Source: Aggregatilineales bacterium (GTDB taxonomy: Bacteria; Chloroflexota; Anaerolineae; Aggregatilineales; Ch27). From it: a stretch of DNA of 50,674 nt. The stretch lies in contig JARKOQ010000017.1 of assembly GCA_029976005.1 (NCBI GenBank), positions 1-50,674 on the forward strand, read 5' to 3'. Below the pieces are notes generated by a model. The model had not been told where the DNA came from. It ran no database searches and saw only the letters and a program-made list of their open reading frames with translations. Of this stretch, positions 42,142 through 49,208 are shown in pieces; within the stretch, counting starts at the first letter, position 1, and each line of letters begins with the position of its first letter. The position numbers were made by a program, and so were the translations under genes.

Positions 42142-43701
42142 ATGACGGAACAAGCGACTCCCAACCAACCTCGACCCGATTCTTTAGTGAACCGTGACTC
42201 TTCGGCTTCGACCGTGGCGATTTACCAGCCGCAGTGGGACACCTGGACGCGCCGGGTGGTGACGGTGCTGTTGATCCTGGCCGGGCTGTTCGTCGTCAGC
42301 ATGCTCGGCCCGGTGATCCAGACCCTGGCGACGGCCTTCCTGATCGCCTTCGTGATGTTTGCCCCCAGCCGGGCGCTGGCCCGTCATACGCCGGTGCCCT
42401 ACGGGCTGGCGGTCGTGCTGCTCTATCTGCTCCTGCTCCTGCTCATTCTGTTCCTGATCCTGGTGATCATCCCGTCGTTTGTCAGCGGGGTGGACTCCCT
42501 GATCAACGTGATCGAGCGCGCCTATACCGACTTCACGCGCACGCTGCAAAACTACCAGCCGGAGCAGGGTATCGTCTACATCCTGGGCGTGGGGGTGGAC
42601 TTCAACGTCCTGATCGAGCCGGTGCGCTCCTTCCTGCTCGGCGAGCCGTTGGAGCCGGTGTTGTTCGTCGATCCGGCGCTGCAAGCAGCGGCGGGAATCC
42701 TCACCCCCGGCGTGACGGCCACCCCGGATGCGGCCGCAATAGCCGCCGGCACACCTGCCGCCGGCACCCCTGCCGCCGGCACCCCCACGGCGACTCCCGC
42801 CGTGCCCGGCGCCACGCCCCAGCCCGGCGCGCTGGCCGGGCCTGCGGCGACTCCCTCCGCCACCCCGGCCGCCACGGCCGAGGCCGGCGAGACCCCGTCG
42901 ATCCTGCAGGCGGCCGACCTGCGCGAGATTCTGTCCAGCCTGTTCAACGTGGCGGGGACGGTCACCGGGACGCTGACCTCGGCCATCTCCAGTGTGACCG
43001 GCCTGTTCATCACGCTCATCCTGGCCCTGTTCATCTCGTTCCTGGTCCTGCTGGACCTGCCCGACGCGCAGGATGCCTTCATGCGTCACGTGCCGCCGGA
43101 CTACCACCGCGAGTACGCGCTGCTGATCGCCCGCGTCGTCCGGGTCTGGAACGGCTTCTTCCGGGGGCAGGTGCTGATCGGGTTCATCATCGGCGTGCTG
43201 ACCTGGCTCCAGCTCTCGATCATGGGCGTGGCCGGGGCGGAAATCCTGGCGGTGTTCACCGGCCTGGTGTCGCTGATCCCGACCGTGGGCGGCATCATCG
43301 CGCTGGTGCCGCTGGGGTTGGTGCCGCTGATCCAGGGGTCGAGCGTGTTCGTGAACCTCAACTACGGCGTCTTTGCCCTGCTGGTGGTGGGCGTCAGCCT
43401 GGTGATCAACCAGGTGATGTGGAGCGTGGTCGCGCCCAAGATTCTGGGGGATGCGCTCGACCTGCCGCTGGCCGTGATCATCATCGGCGTGTTCATCGGC
43501 ACGGCGGTGGGTGGGGTGCTGGGCGCGTTCCTGGTCGCGCCGATCATGGCCTCGGCCCGGGTGGTGCTGGCCTACGTGCTGGACAAGCTGGGCGGGCAGG
43601 ACCCCTTCCCCGGCGAGGAGGTGCCCGAAGCGCTGACGGAGGGCCTCTTCACCTACGTCCGGCAGAAGAGCCAGCTCAAGCCCAAGCCGCCGGTGGGGTA
43701 G
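42142..43701 (+). CDS. AI-2E family transporter with a Pro/Ala/Thr-rich insert
   Basis: A 519-residue protein of the AI-2E (YdiK/TqsA) family: about eight helices, TATAFLIAF-type N-terminal helix pair, and the C-terminal GALLIGFIIGVLT, LVSLIPTVGGIIALVPLG and AVIIIGVFIGTAVGGVLGAFL signatures. The insert at about residues 188-252 is made of TPAAG and TPxATP units; DNA 42742-42786 is three perfect or near-perfect 15-bp tandem repeats. Relatives include Na+(Li+)/H+ antiporters, so the substrate is open. A weak GGAG precedes the ATG. Confidence 0.88.
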   Translation: MTEQATPNQPRPDSLVNRDSSASTVAIYQPQWDTWTRRVVTVLLILAGLFVVSMLGPVIQTLATAFLIAFVMFAPSRALARHTPVPYGLAVVLLYLLLLLLILFLILVIIPSFVSGVDSLINVIERAYTDFTRTLQNYQPEQGIVYILGVGVDFNVLIEPVRSFLLGEPLEPVLFVDPALQAAAGILTPGVTATPDAAAIAAGTPAAGTPAAGTPTATPAVPGATPQPGALAGPAATPSATPAATAEAGETPSILQAADLREILSSLFNVAGTVTGTLTSAISSVTGLFITLILALFISFLVLLDLPDAQDAFMRHVPPDYHREYALLIARVVRVWNGFFRGQVLIGFIIGVLTWLQLSIMGVAGAEILAVFTGLVSLIPTVGGIIALVPLGLVPLIQGSSVFVNLNYGVFALLVVGVSLVINQVMWSVVAPKILGDALDLPLAVIIIGVFIGTAVGGVLGAFLVAPIMASARVVLAYVLDKLGGQDPFPGEEVPEALTEGLFTYVRQKSQLKPKPPVG

Positions 43702-43797
43702 CGATCGCGCGCCGCCAAAGGCTGCGCCGAGGCCGGAGACAAGCGGGGTGGCACTCAGTCGGGAGGATTTGTTGCCCTGCGTCGGGGATTTCATGAC

Positions 43798-43885
43798 GGT
43801 TCACAAATTGATCCGGTCACGGCGCCGGTCGCCCTTACCGGCAGACCGCACCGTGACCGGATGATGTTATGAAGGTGCAACCAAT
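43798..43885. mobile_element. Shrunken relative of the 507-bp TIR element
   Basis: 43798-43821 matches the inner part of the right terminal repeat of the 24615-25121 element (25079-25102, reverse complement) at 22 of 24 bases, around ACAAATTGATCCGGT. ATCCGGTCACGG (43811-43822) and CCGTGACCGGAT (43851-43862) are a perfect 12-bp inverted repeat, and 43863-43885 resembles the other arm. Probably a deletion derivative with no coding content. Confidence 0.6.
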
Positions 43886-43889
43886 CCCC

Positions 43890-43925
43890 GCACGTCCCCG
43901 CGATGGTTCGCGGCGCGGGACGTGC
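43890..43925 (-). terminator. Strong hairpin after the CBM48 gene
   Basis: GCACGTCCC (43890-43898) pairs with GGGACGTGC (43917-43925), with more pairing inside. It is just past the stop of the leftward gene ending at 43943. The minus-strand T-run is weak. Confidence 0.55.
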
Positions 43926-43942
43926 CTCACCCCGCCCAGACG

Positions 43943-44260
43943 CTAGGCGGCGGGCGGGGCGTAGGTGCTGACGAGGCTGTCCTCGCTGCCGTAGGGATTG
44001 CCGGCCACGCCGTCGGCGGCGGGTTCGTTGTACCAGTCGGTCCCATTGACCAGGTAACGGAACGCGAACGAGCGGTCGGTTTCCAGGTCGAGCGTGACCT
44101 TGAAAACCCCTTTGAGCTTTTTCATGGGCGTCGCGGTTTTATCCCACTGATTGAAGTCCCCCACCAGGTGCGCTTTCCTGGCGGTGGCGGCGATCTCGTC
44201 TGGTAGGACGAACGTGACCTGGCAGATCGTGCCCGACTTGCCGAACTTCTTGGTCAGCAT
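43943..44260 (-). CDS. CBM48 (glycogen-binding, isoamylase N-terminal) mini-protein
   Basis: A 105-residue protein with a single CBM48/AMPK-glycogen-binding domain: VTFVLPDEIAATARKAHLVGDFNQWDKT, then LETDRSFAFRYLVNGTDWYNEP. W and N residues in the DFNQW and WYNEP segments are the usual glucan contacts. There is no enzyme domain; such stand-alone proteins occur in Chloroflexota and others. AGAGGA lies 5 nt before the ATG. Monocistronic. Confidence 0.9.
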   Translation of the reverse strand: MLTKKFGKSGTICQVTFVLPDEIAATARKAHLVGDFNQWDKTATPMKKLKGVFKVTLDLETDRSFAFRYLVNGTDWYNEPAADGVAGNPYGSEDSLVSTYAPPAA

Positions 44261-44504
44261 GGCTGTCCTCTCCTCATTTCAGAACCCGCCCTCATCTCTA
44301 TTCTAACCCCGGTTGCGATCCCGTGCGGCGCGGCTCCGCCGCCGCCCGTGTGGATCGTCCTGGAAGTTCGCGTGTGCCGCACGATATCTCGCCTGAATCC
44401 AGGATGGGTTATGATGAAGATCGATCAACGCGAGCATTGGGGTGAGGTTGGACACACAGGCGATGCGTGAAGTGGGATGTTCCCCGCTTTTTCAGGGAGG
44501 GGCG

Positions 44505-44630
44505 ATGAGGATAACCATCTGCACATTCGGCTCGCGTGGCGATACCCAACCCTACGCAGCCCTGGGCCTGCAACAAGCCGGGCATCAGGTGGCCCAGGTA
44601 GCTTCGCACACCGCCCGCGATGACTCCTGA
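44505..44630 (+). pseudogene. Truncated GT28-type (UDP-glycosyltransferase) gene
   Basis: 41 codons from ATG 44505, with a strong AGGGAGGGG upstream. MRITICTFGSRGDTQPYAAL matches the N-terminus of sterol/UDP-glucosyltransferases (MRITxxTxGSRGDxQPY) with LGLQQAGHQV following. A stop at 44628-44630 ends it after the first beta-alpha-beta unit. About 400 residues of the usual GT-B fold are missing. The gene is now abutted by the leftward htrA terminator, so deletion is likelier than a frameshift. Confidence 0.75.
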
Positions 44631-44673
44631 CCTGACGCGCTGTTCTTCCTGGACGCGCGCCCCGGCAGAAAAT

Positions 44674-44705
44674 GGGCCGGGCTGCCCGTCTGGACAGTCC
44701 GGCCC
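44674..44705 (-). terminator. Intrinsic terminator of htrA
   Basis: GGGCCGGGCTG (44674-44684) pairs with CAGTCCGGCCC (44695-44705) with one mismatch. On the minus strand ATTTTCTG follows. Confidence 0.78.
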
Positions 44706-44735
44706 AATCAATCTGCGTGGACGACAGAGTGCGGT

Positions 44736-45983
44736 TTACGACTGGTTGGACGGCCGCGCGCCGAGGGTGACGTTCAACTCCACCTGCGCGCCGTCGCGCA
44801 GGACTTCCAGTTTGACCTGCTGTCCGACCTGGGCCGTGTCGATGAAGCTCAGCAGGTCGTCGAAGGTGTTCACGGTCTGGCCGTCGATGCCGACGATCAC
44901 GTCACCGCCGATCCGCACCGTCTGCCCTTCGATTCGGGTCTCGCGGCTGCCGCCCTTCACGCCGGCCTGATCGGCCGGGCTATCCACCGTGACCGAGGCC
45001 ACCAGCACGCCCTGCTGGCCTTCCGGCAGTTCCATCGCGTCGCGCAGCTCCGCGGTGAGCGTCCCGCCCGCGATGCCCAGCCAGGCATGCTCGTACCTGC
45101 CATTGCTGATCAGGCTCTCGACCACGCGCGCCACGGTATTGGCGGGCACCGCGAAGCCGACGCCGCTGTTCTGGCGCGTGCTGGATTCGATGGCGGTGTT
45201 GACGCCGATCACCTCACCGGCCAGGTTGAGCAGCGGGCCGCCGGAGTTGCCGGGGTTGATCGCCGCGTCGGTCTGGATGATGTTCGGGATGTTGAAGCTG
45301 CCGCCGTCGATCGTGGTCGCCTGCGATTCCAGCATCCGGCCCAGCGCGCTGACGATCCCGCTGGTCATGGTGCCTTCCAGCCCGAAGGGGTTGCCGATGG
45401 CGATGACCGATTGCCCGACCTGGAGCGCATCCGAGTCGCCCAGGGACAGCGCCTTCAGGTTGAGGCCGGCCGGATCGATCTTGATCACGGCCAGGTCGCT
45501 GTCCGGGTCGCCGCCGACCAGGGTCGCTTCGCGCTGGGTGCCGTCCGCGAAGACGACGGTGATCTGGTCGGCCTCGCCGGCCACGTGGTAGTTGGTCACG
45601 ATGTAGCCATTCGCGTCATAGACGAAGCCCGATCCCTGGCCGTAGACGTACTGCTGCGCGGAGTTGCCGTTGGTCTGCGGCAGGAGATCGTTCGGCAGGT
45701 TAGGCAGGTTGGGCAGTTCCGGGAACTGGAACTGGAACGGTGATGCCTGGGACGTGGTCGAGCTGACCGGCTGGCGCACCTGGATGCTCACCACCGATGG
45801 GTTGGTTTCCGTGTAAAGCTGGGCGAGCTGCGATTCCTGCGCATTGAGGCTGTAGCCCGCCTGGGCATCGACCCGGCTGGCCACCAGCCCGGGCAGGCCC
45901 GCGCCCCACAATGCCAGCAGACCCACGGCCGCGATCAGCGCGCCGGTCAGCATCCAATTGAGTTTTTGACGGAACGTGTTCAT
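44736..45983 (-). CDS. HtrA/DegP-like S1C serine protease with one PDZ domain
   Basis: A 415-residue protein. One N-terminal anchor helix (LTGALIAAVGLLALWGAGLP, about 13-32). Catalytic triad: His133 in TNYHVAGEAD, Asp163 in DPDSDLAVIKID, Ser247 in NPGNSGGP. A PDZ domain spans about 310-405 (AWLGIAGGTL to QTVNTFDDLLSFIDTA). It degrades misfolded envelope proteins on the outer face of the membrane. The ATG at 45983 has AGGAGG 9 nt upstream; a GTG at 45989 is too close to that RBS. A repetitive PNLPNLPN block precedes the protease domain. Confidence 0.95.
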   Translation of the reverse strand: MNTFRQKLNWMLTGALIAAVGLLALWGAGLPGLVASRVDAQAGYSLNAQESQLAQLYTETNPSVVSIQVRQPVSSTTSQASPFQFQFPELPNLPNLPNDLLPQTNGNSAQQYVYGQGSGFVYDANGYIVTNYHVAGEADQITVVFADGTQREATLVGGDPDSDLAVIKIDPAGLNLKALSLGDSDALQVGQSVIAIGNPFGLEGTMTSGIVSALGRMLESQATTIDGGSFNIPNIIQTDAAINPGNSGGPLLNLAGEVIGVNTAIESSTRQNSGVGFAVPANTVARVVESLISNGRYEHAWLGIAGGTLTAELRDAMELPEGQQGVLVASVTVDSPADQAGVKGGSRETRIEGQTVRIGGDVIVGIDGQTVNTFDDLLSFIDTAQVGQQVKLEVLRDGAQVELNVTLGARPSNQS

Positions 45984-46192
45984 GCTCACAATCCTCCTCG
46001 ATCCAGAGATAGGTTGGCAGCTTGAATTGGGATCGCACGCCAGATGCGTCCTGGGGTCCGGACACGCCCGCGAATTGGGGTGGGGTGAGGGGGCCGAAAG
46101 GCAACCAGCGTGCTCAGTCGCTGCTCAACTTTCGTACGGAATGGTAAATCGCCGACATGAAACGCGGATGAAAGACGGTTAGGAAATCCCTT

Positions 46193-46245
46193 AAAAAAAC
46201 GGGCGGGCGGGGACCGGCGTCAAACCGCCGATTCCCGCCCCGCGC
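46193..46245 (-). terminator. Intrinsic terminator of the PDZ-protein gene
   Basis: On the minus strand a GC-rich hairpin (GGCGGG with CCCGCC plus an inner CGGCG with CGCCG) is followed by GTTTTTTTAAGGG. It lies just past the stop at 46266. Confidence 0.68.
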
Positions 46246-46265
46246 CGGAGCGAAGCCGCTGGCGG

Positions 46266-46883
46266 TTAGCTGCCCCTGGTTTCCGTCATCACCTTATTGG
46301 ATGGCCTGGAGGGTGTCAGCAGGCTGTTGAGCCAGCCCTTGACGGCCGGAGCCTGGAGCGACTGCCCGCTCGCGTCGGGCGAAGCCGGCGAGGCCGCGAA
46401 GGCCGAATGCAGCCGGTTCAGGAAGTCGCTGAATGAGAAGTGGCCGAGCAGGGCGCTCAGGCCGCCGGTGGTCTGGCGCGGCCCGCCGATCGGAGTCGAC
46501 TTGGAACCGGCCAGGTCAGTCCCGATCGTGATGGAGAGCACCTCGCTGCCCCGCCGGATGGTCAGCAGCCAGCCGCCTTCCGGCTCGGCGCCCTTCAGCA
46601 GGTCGGCCAGCGGATGGGCGGCATCCACCGGATGCCCATCGACCGCGGTGATCACGTCGTCCACGGCCAGGCCTGCCCGCGCGGCGGCCGAGCCGGGGTC
46701 CACCTGCTCGACGATCGCGCCCTGCGGCCCGTCATTGACCGCGATCCCGATCGCCAGCGCGTCCTTGCCGGGATAGCTGGCTCCACCCTGGGCCAGGGCC
46801 GGTCCCGCGCCCAGCAGGCCGGCTCCCACGCTTACCACGGTCACCAAGACCAGCCCGAAAGTTATCCCCTTTTTGCCGAACAT
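46266..46883 (-). CDS. Secreted PDZ-domain protein
   Basis: A 205-residue protein. A signal peptide (MFGKKGITFGLVLVTVVSVG to ALAQ) and a PDZ domain (about 42-115: ALAIGIAVNDGPQGAIVEQV, AARAGLAVDDVITAVDGHPV). The C-terminal 85 residues are Ser/Ala/Pro-rich with no fold recognised. It is on the same strand and immediately upstream of HtrA, though separated by a terminator, so it may assist or regulate the protease. AAGGAGAAGG precedes the ATG. Confidence 0.82.
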   Translation of the reverse strand: MFGKKGITFGLVLVTVVSVGAGLLGAGPALAQGGASYPGKDALAIGIAVNDGPQGAIVEQVDPGSAAARAGLAVDDVITAVDGHPVDAAHPLADLLKGAEPEGGWLLTIRRGSEVLSITIGTDLAGSKSTPIGGPRQTTGGLSALLGHFSFSDFLNRLHSAFAASPASPDASGQSLQAPAVKGWLNSLLTPSRPSNKVMTETRGS

Positions 46884-47109
46884 CGCACCTTCTCCTTACA
46901 TTACCTGTGCTGACTGAATGTAGATTGAGGCGGGCGATGGCCAGTGATCTGGCTGTCCGTCCAAGATAGGGTGTAGCACCGCGAGCTTAAAGCAGCCTTA
47001 TCGGCAGATGAAATCCGCATAGGAGCTTCATTAGAAAAATCGAGTCGAAACAGGAGGGCAAAGCGATGTAAAATGGGTCTGTGCCACGCAGGATTTGACC
47101 CTGGATACC

Positions 47110-48213
47110 ATGACGAGTGATACCCGGATGACTCACCAGCCCGCAACCCCAGCCCCCCTCGAACCCGGAAGCACCCTGGCCGGTTACCAGATCAACCGGC
47201 TGCTGGGCCGGGGCAGCGCCGCGGAAGTCTACCGCGCCAGCCGGATCGAAACCGGGGAAGAATTTGCCCTGAAGCTCCTGCACATCCGGGCCAGCGACCA
47301 GACCCTGGCCCGCCACCGCTTCGAGCGCGAGATGGCGGTCGTGGCCCGCCTGGATCATCCCGGCATCAGCCACATCCACGAGTTCGGCGGCGTCAGCCCT
47401 GGGACTTACTACATCGTGATGGACCTGATCGATGGCGCCAGCCTGCGCGACGTGCTCTCCGAGCGGCGGGACGGCCTGCCGCTGCCCAAGGCGCTGGACA
47501 TCTTCCAGCAACTCGCGGAAGCGCTCACCTACGCCCATACCCAGGGCGTGATCCACCAGGACGTGCGCCCCTCGAACATCCTGCTGGCCAACGGCGTGCG
47601 CCCGATCCTGGTTGATTTTGGTCTGGTCCGGCTGCTCGACCAGGACGACATCACCACCGCCCAGTTCAGCCCGCGCGCCCCGCTGTACATGTCCCCCGAA
47701 CAGGCCGCCGGGCGCGAGATCACGCCCCGCGCGGACATTTACGCGCTGGGCATCCTGCTGTACGAGATGACGACCGGCGACGTGCCCTTCAAGGGAGGCA
47801 GCGCCGCCCGCGTGCTGGTGCAGCACCTGCAAGCCGCGCCTCGCCCGCCCAGCGAGCTGAAAGGCGACCTCGATTCCCGCGTCGAGGCGGTGATCCTCAA
47901 GGCGCTCTCCAAGGAGCCGCACGAGCGCTACGCCTCGCCCCTGGTCATGCTGGATGACCTGACCGACGCGCCCCAGGCCGACAGCTACGACACCGTGACC
48001 CTGACTCGCAACGAGGCGGCCGCCTTCCGGCAGGAGCTGAACGCCGCGCGGGCGCAGTACCAGCCGCAGGCCGCGCCATCCGCCCCACCACCGTCTGCCC
48101 CGGAGCCGTCCGCGCCGCCCGGTTTGGACCGGCGGCTGCTCCTGATCGGCGGCGTGGTGCTGGTCGTCGTGGTGGTCGTGCTGGCGATCCTGATCTTGCA
48201 GGGCATGGGCTAG
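47110..48213 (+). CDS. Ser/Thr protein kinase with C-terminal membrane anchor
   Basis: A 367-residue protein. Kinase domain residues about 24-285: Gly-loop LLGRGSAAEVYRA, Lys55 in FALKLL, catalytic loop HQDVRPSNIL (149-158), DFG at 169-171, APLYMSPEQ. The usual HRDxKxxN reads HQDxRxxN: Arg is Gln and the catalytic Lys is Arg, so activity may be reduced. A Pro/Ala-rich linker (about 305-340) leads to one C-terminal helix (LLLIGGVVLVVVVVVLAILI). No PASTA or other sensor domain. The start is uncertain: ATG 47110 is best by position, ATG 47128 or TTG 47095 are alternatives, none with a well-spaced RBS. Confidence 0.85.
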   Translation: MTSDTRMTHQPATPAPLEPGSTLAGYQINRLLGRGSAAEVYRASRIETGEEFALKLLHIRASDQTLARHRFEREMAVVARLDHPGISHIHEFGGVSPGTYYIVMDLIDGASLRDVLSERRDGLPLPKALDIFQQLAEALTYAHTQGVIHQDVRPSNILLANGVRPILVDFGLVRLLDQDDITTAQFSPRAPLYMSPEQAAGREITPRADIYALGILLYEMTTGDVPFKGGSAARVLVQHLQAAPRPPSELKGDLDSRVEAVILKALSKEPHERYASPLVMLDDLTDAPQADSYDTVTLTRNEAAAFRQELNAARAQYQPQAAPSAPPPSAPEPSAPPGLDRRLLLIGGVVLVVVVVVLAILILQGMG

Positions 48214-48241
48214 GCTCCGCGCGCCGGCCCTGGCAAAAAAG

Positions 48242-48274
48242 AAACCCTCCGAGCGCGAATACGCCGGAGGGTTT
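48242..48274. terminator. Bidirectional intrinsic terminator
   Basis: AAACCCTCCG (48242-48251) pairs perfectly with CGGAGGGTTT (48265-48274). An A-run precedes and a T-run follows, so it serves both converging genes (kinase and FtsB-like). Confidence 0.85.
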
Positions 48275-48301
48275 TCGATTCCTCGATGGGGGCGATCCCG
48301 A

Positions 48302-48751
48302 TCAGAAGGGCGGCGGATCGTCGACGAACAGCGCCCACCACAGCCGCCAGTTCTCCATGATCGGCTCCTCCTCGACCAGCAGCGCGGAAGAGGGCGTGGC
48401 CGGGGTCGGCTGGGGCGTGGCGATCGGAGCACCGGCCGGCACCGGCACGACCAGCACCTCGCCCGGCCGGACCATCTTGCCATCCGAGCGCGCCCAGGAC
48501 TCGACGTACTTGTCGCTGCGGACGTAGTCCAGCTCCACGCGCAGGTCGGCCAACTGGGCTTCCAGGGTGGCGATCTCCCCCCGGAGCGAGGCCAGCCGCG
48601 CCTGGGCCACCTGCCCGGCGGCGATCCGGTTGCTGAAATTGATCGCCAGCAGCAGGCCAATCGCCAGGATCGAAGCGAACACGATTTGCAGGCTGGAAAG
48701 CTGGCGGCTGCCGTTGCCGTTGCGATCGGGGGCGGGTTCGGGGTTGCTCAT
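48302..48751 (-). CDS. FtsB/DivIC-like septum initiator protein
   Basis: A 149-residue protein: short polar N-terminus, one helix (LQIVFASILAIGLLLAINF, about 22-40), then a coiled coil (VAQARLASLRGEIATLEAQL...DLRVELDYVRSD, about 48-80). The YVESWARSDGKMVRPGEVLV segment is typical of FtsB/DivIC in this group, followed by a Pro/Thr tail. FtsB/DivIC-type proteins bridge FtsL and FtsQ at the septum. ATG 48751 has a poor SD; the open frame to 48895 runs into the tRNA gene and is not used. Confidence 0.83.
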   Translation of the reverse strand: MSNPEPAPDRNGNGSRQLSSLQIVFASILAIGLLLAINFSNRIAAGQVAQARLASLRGEIATLEAQLADLRVELDYVRSDKYVESWARSDGKMVRPGEVLVVPVPAGAPIATPQPTPATPSSALLVEEEPIMENWRLWWALFVDDPPPF

Positions 48752-48834
48752 GCGGCCTATGATAGCCGATCCGGGGCGGAGGCGAAAGAAGGGCTGTTGG
48801 CGAAAAAACAGGGCGGGATCGGGTTCCCGTTGGG

Positions 48835-48864
48835 GGAAAAGAAAACACCCGGCCGGGCCGGGTG
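48835..48864 (-). terminator. Terminator of the tRNA gene
   Basis: CACCCGGC (48846-48853) pairs with GCCGGGTG (48857-48864); on the minus strand it is followed by TTTTCTTTTCC. Confidence 0.75.
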
Positions 48865-48867
48865 CTC

Positions 48868-48954
<87 letters not shown>

Positions 48955-49208
48955 AACTGACAAAGATTTTAGTCTGCCCAGGGGGGAATGTCAAGATCGG
49001 GCAGGGCCGCGCACAAAAACAAGTTGAACCGCCAAGACGCCAGGAACGCCAGGGAAAAGCCAGGAGGAAGCGCTTTTAGAATCCCGTCTTTCCCCCGCGT
49101 GCCTGGCGTTTTGGCGGTTCGTTTTGCTTTGGATGCGCGCCTATAATCGGACACACGGCGCGGCATGGCCCGCGCCTTTCCTGATGGTCAAAAGGCGGCG
49201 GGGGACAT
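48955..49208. other. Intergenic region between tRNA-Leu and the last gene
   Basis: GCCAAGACGCCAGGAACGCCAGG (about 49031-49052) and its inverted counterpart CCTGGCGTTTTGGCGG (about 49102-49117) form a long imperfect inverted repeat around 50 bp. This is probably another dispersed repeat. No gene is seen. Confidence 0.55.
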
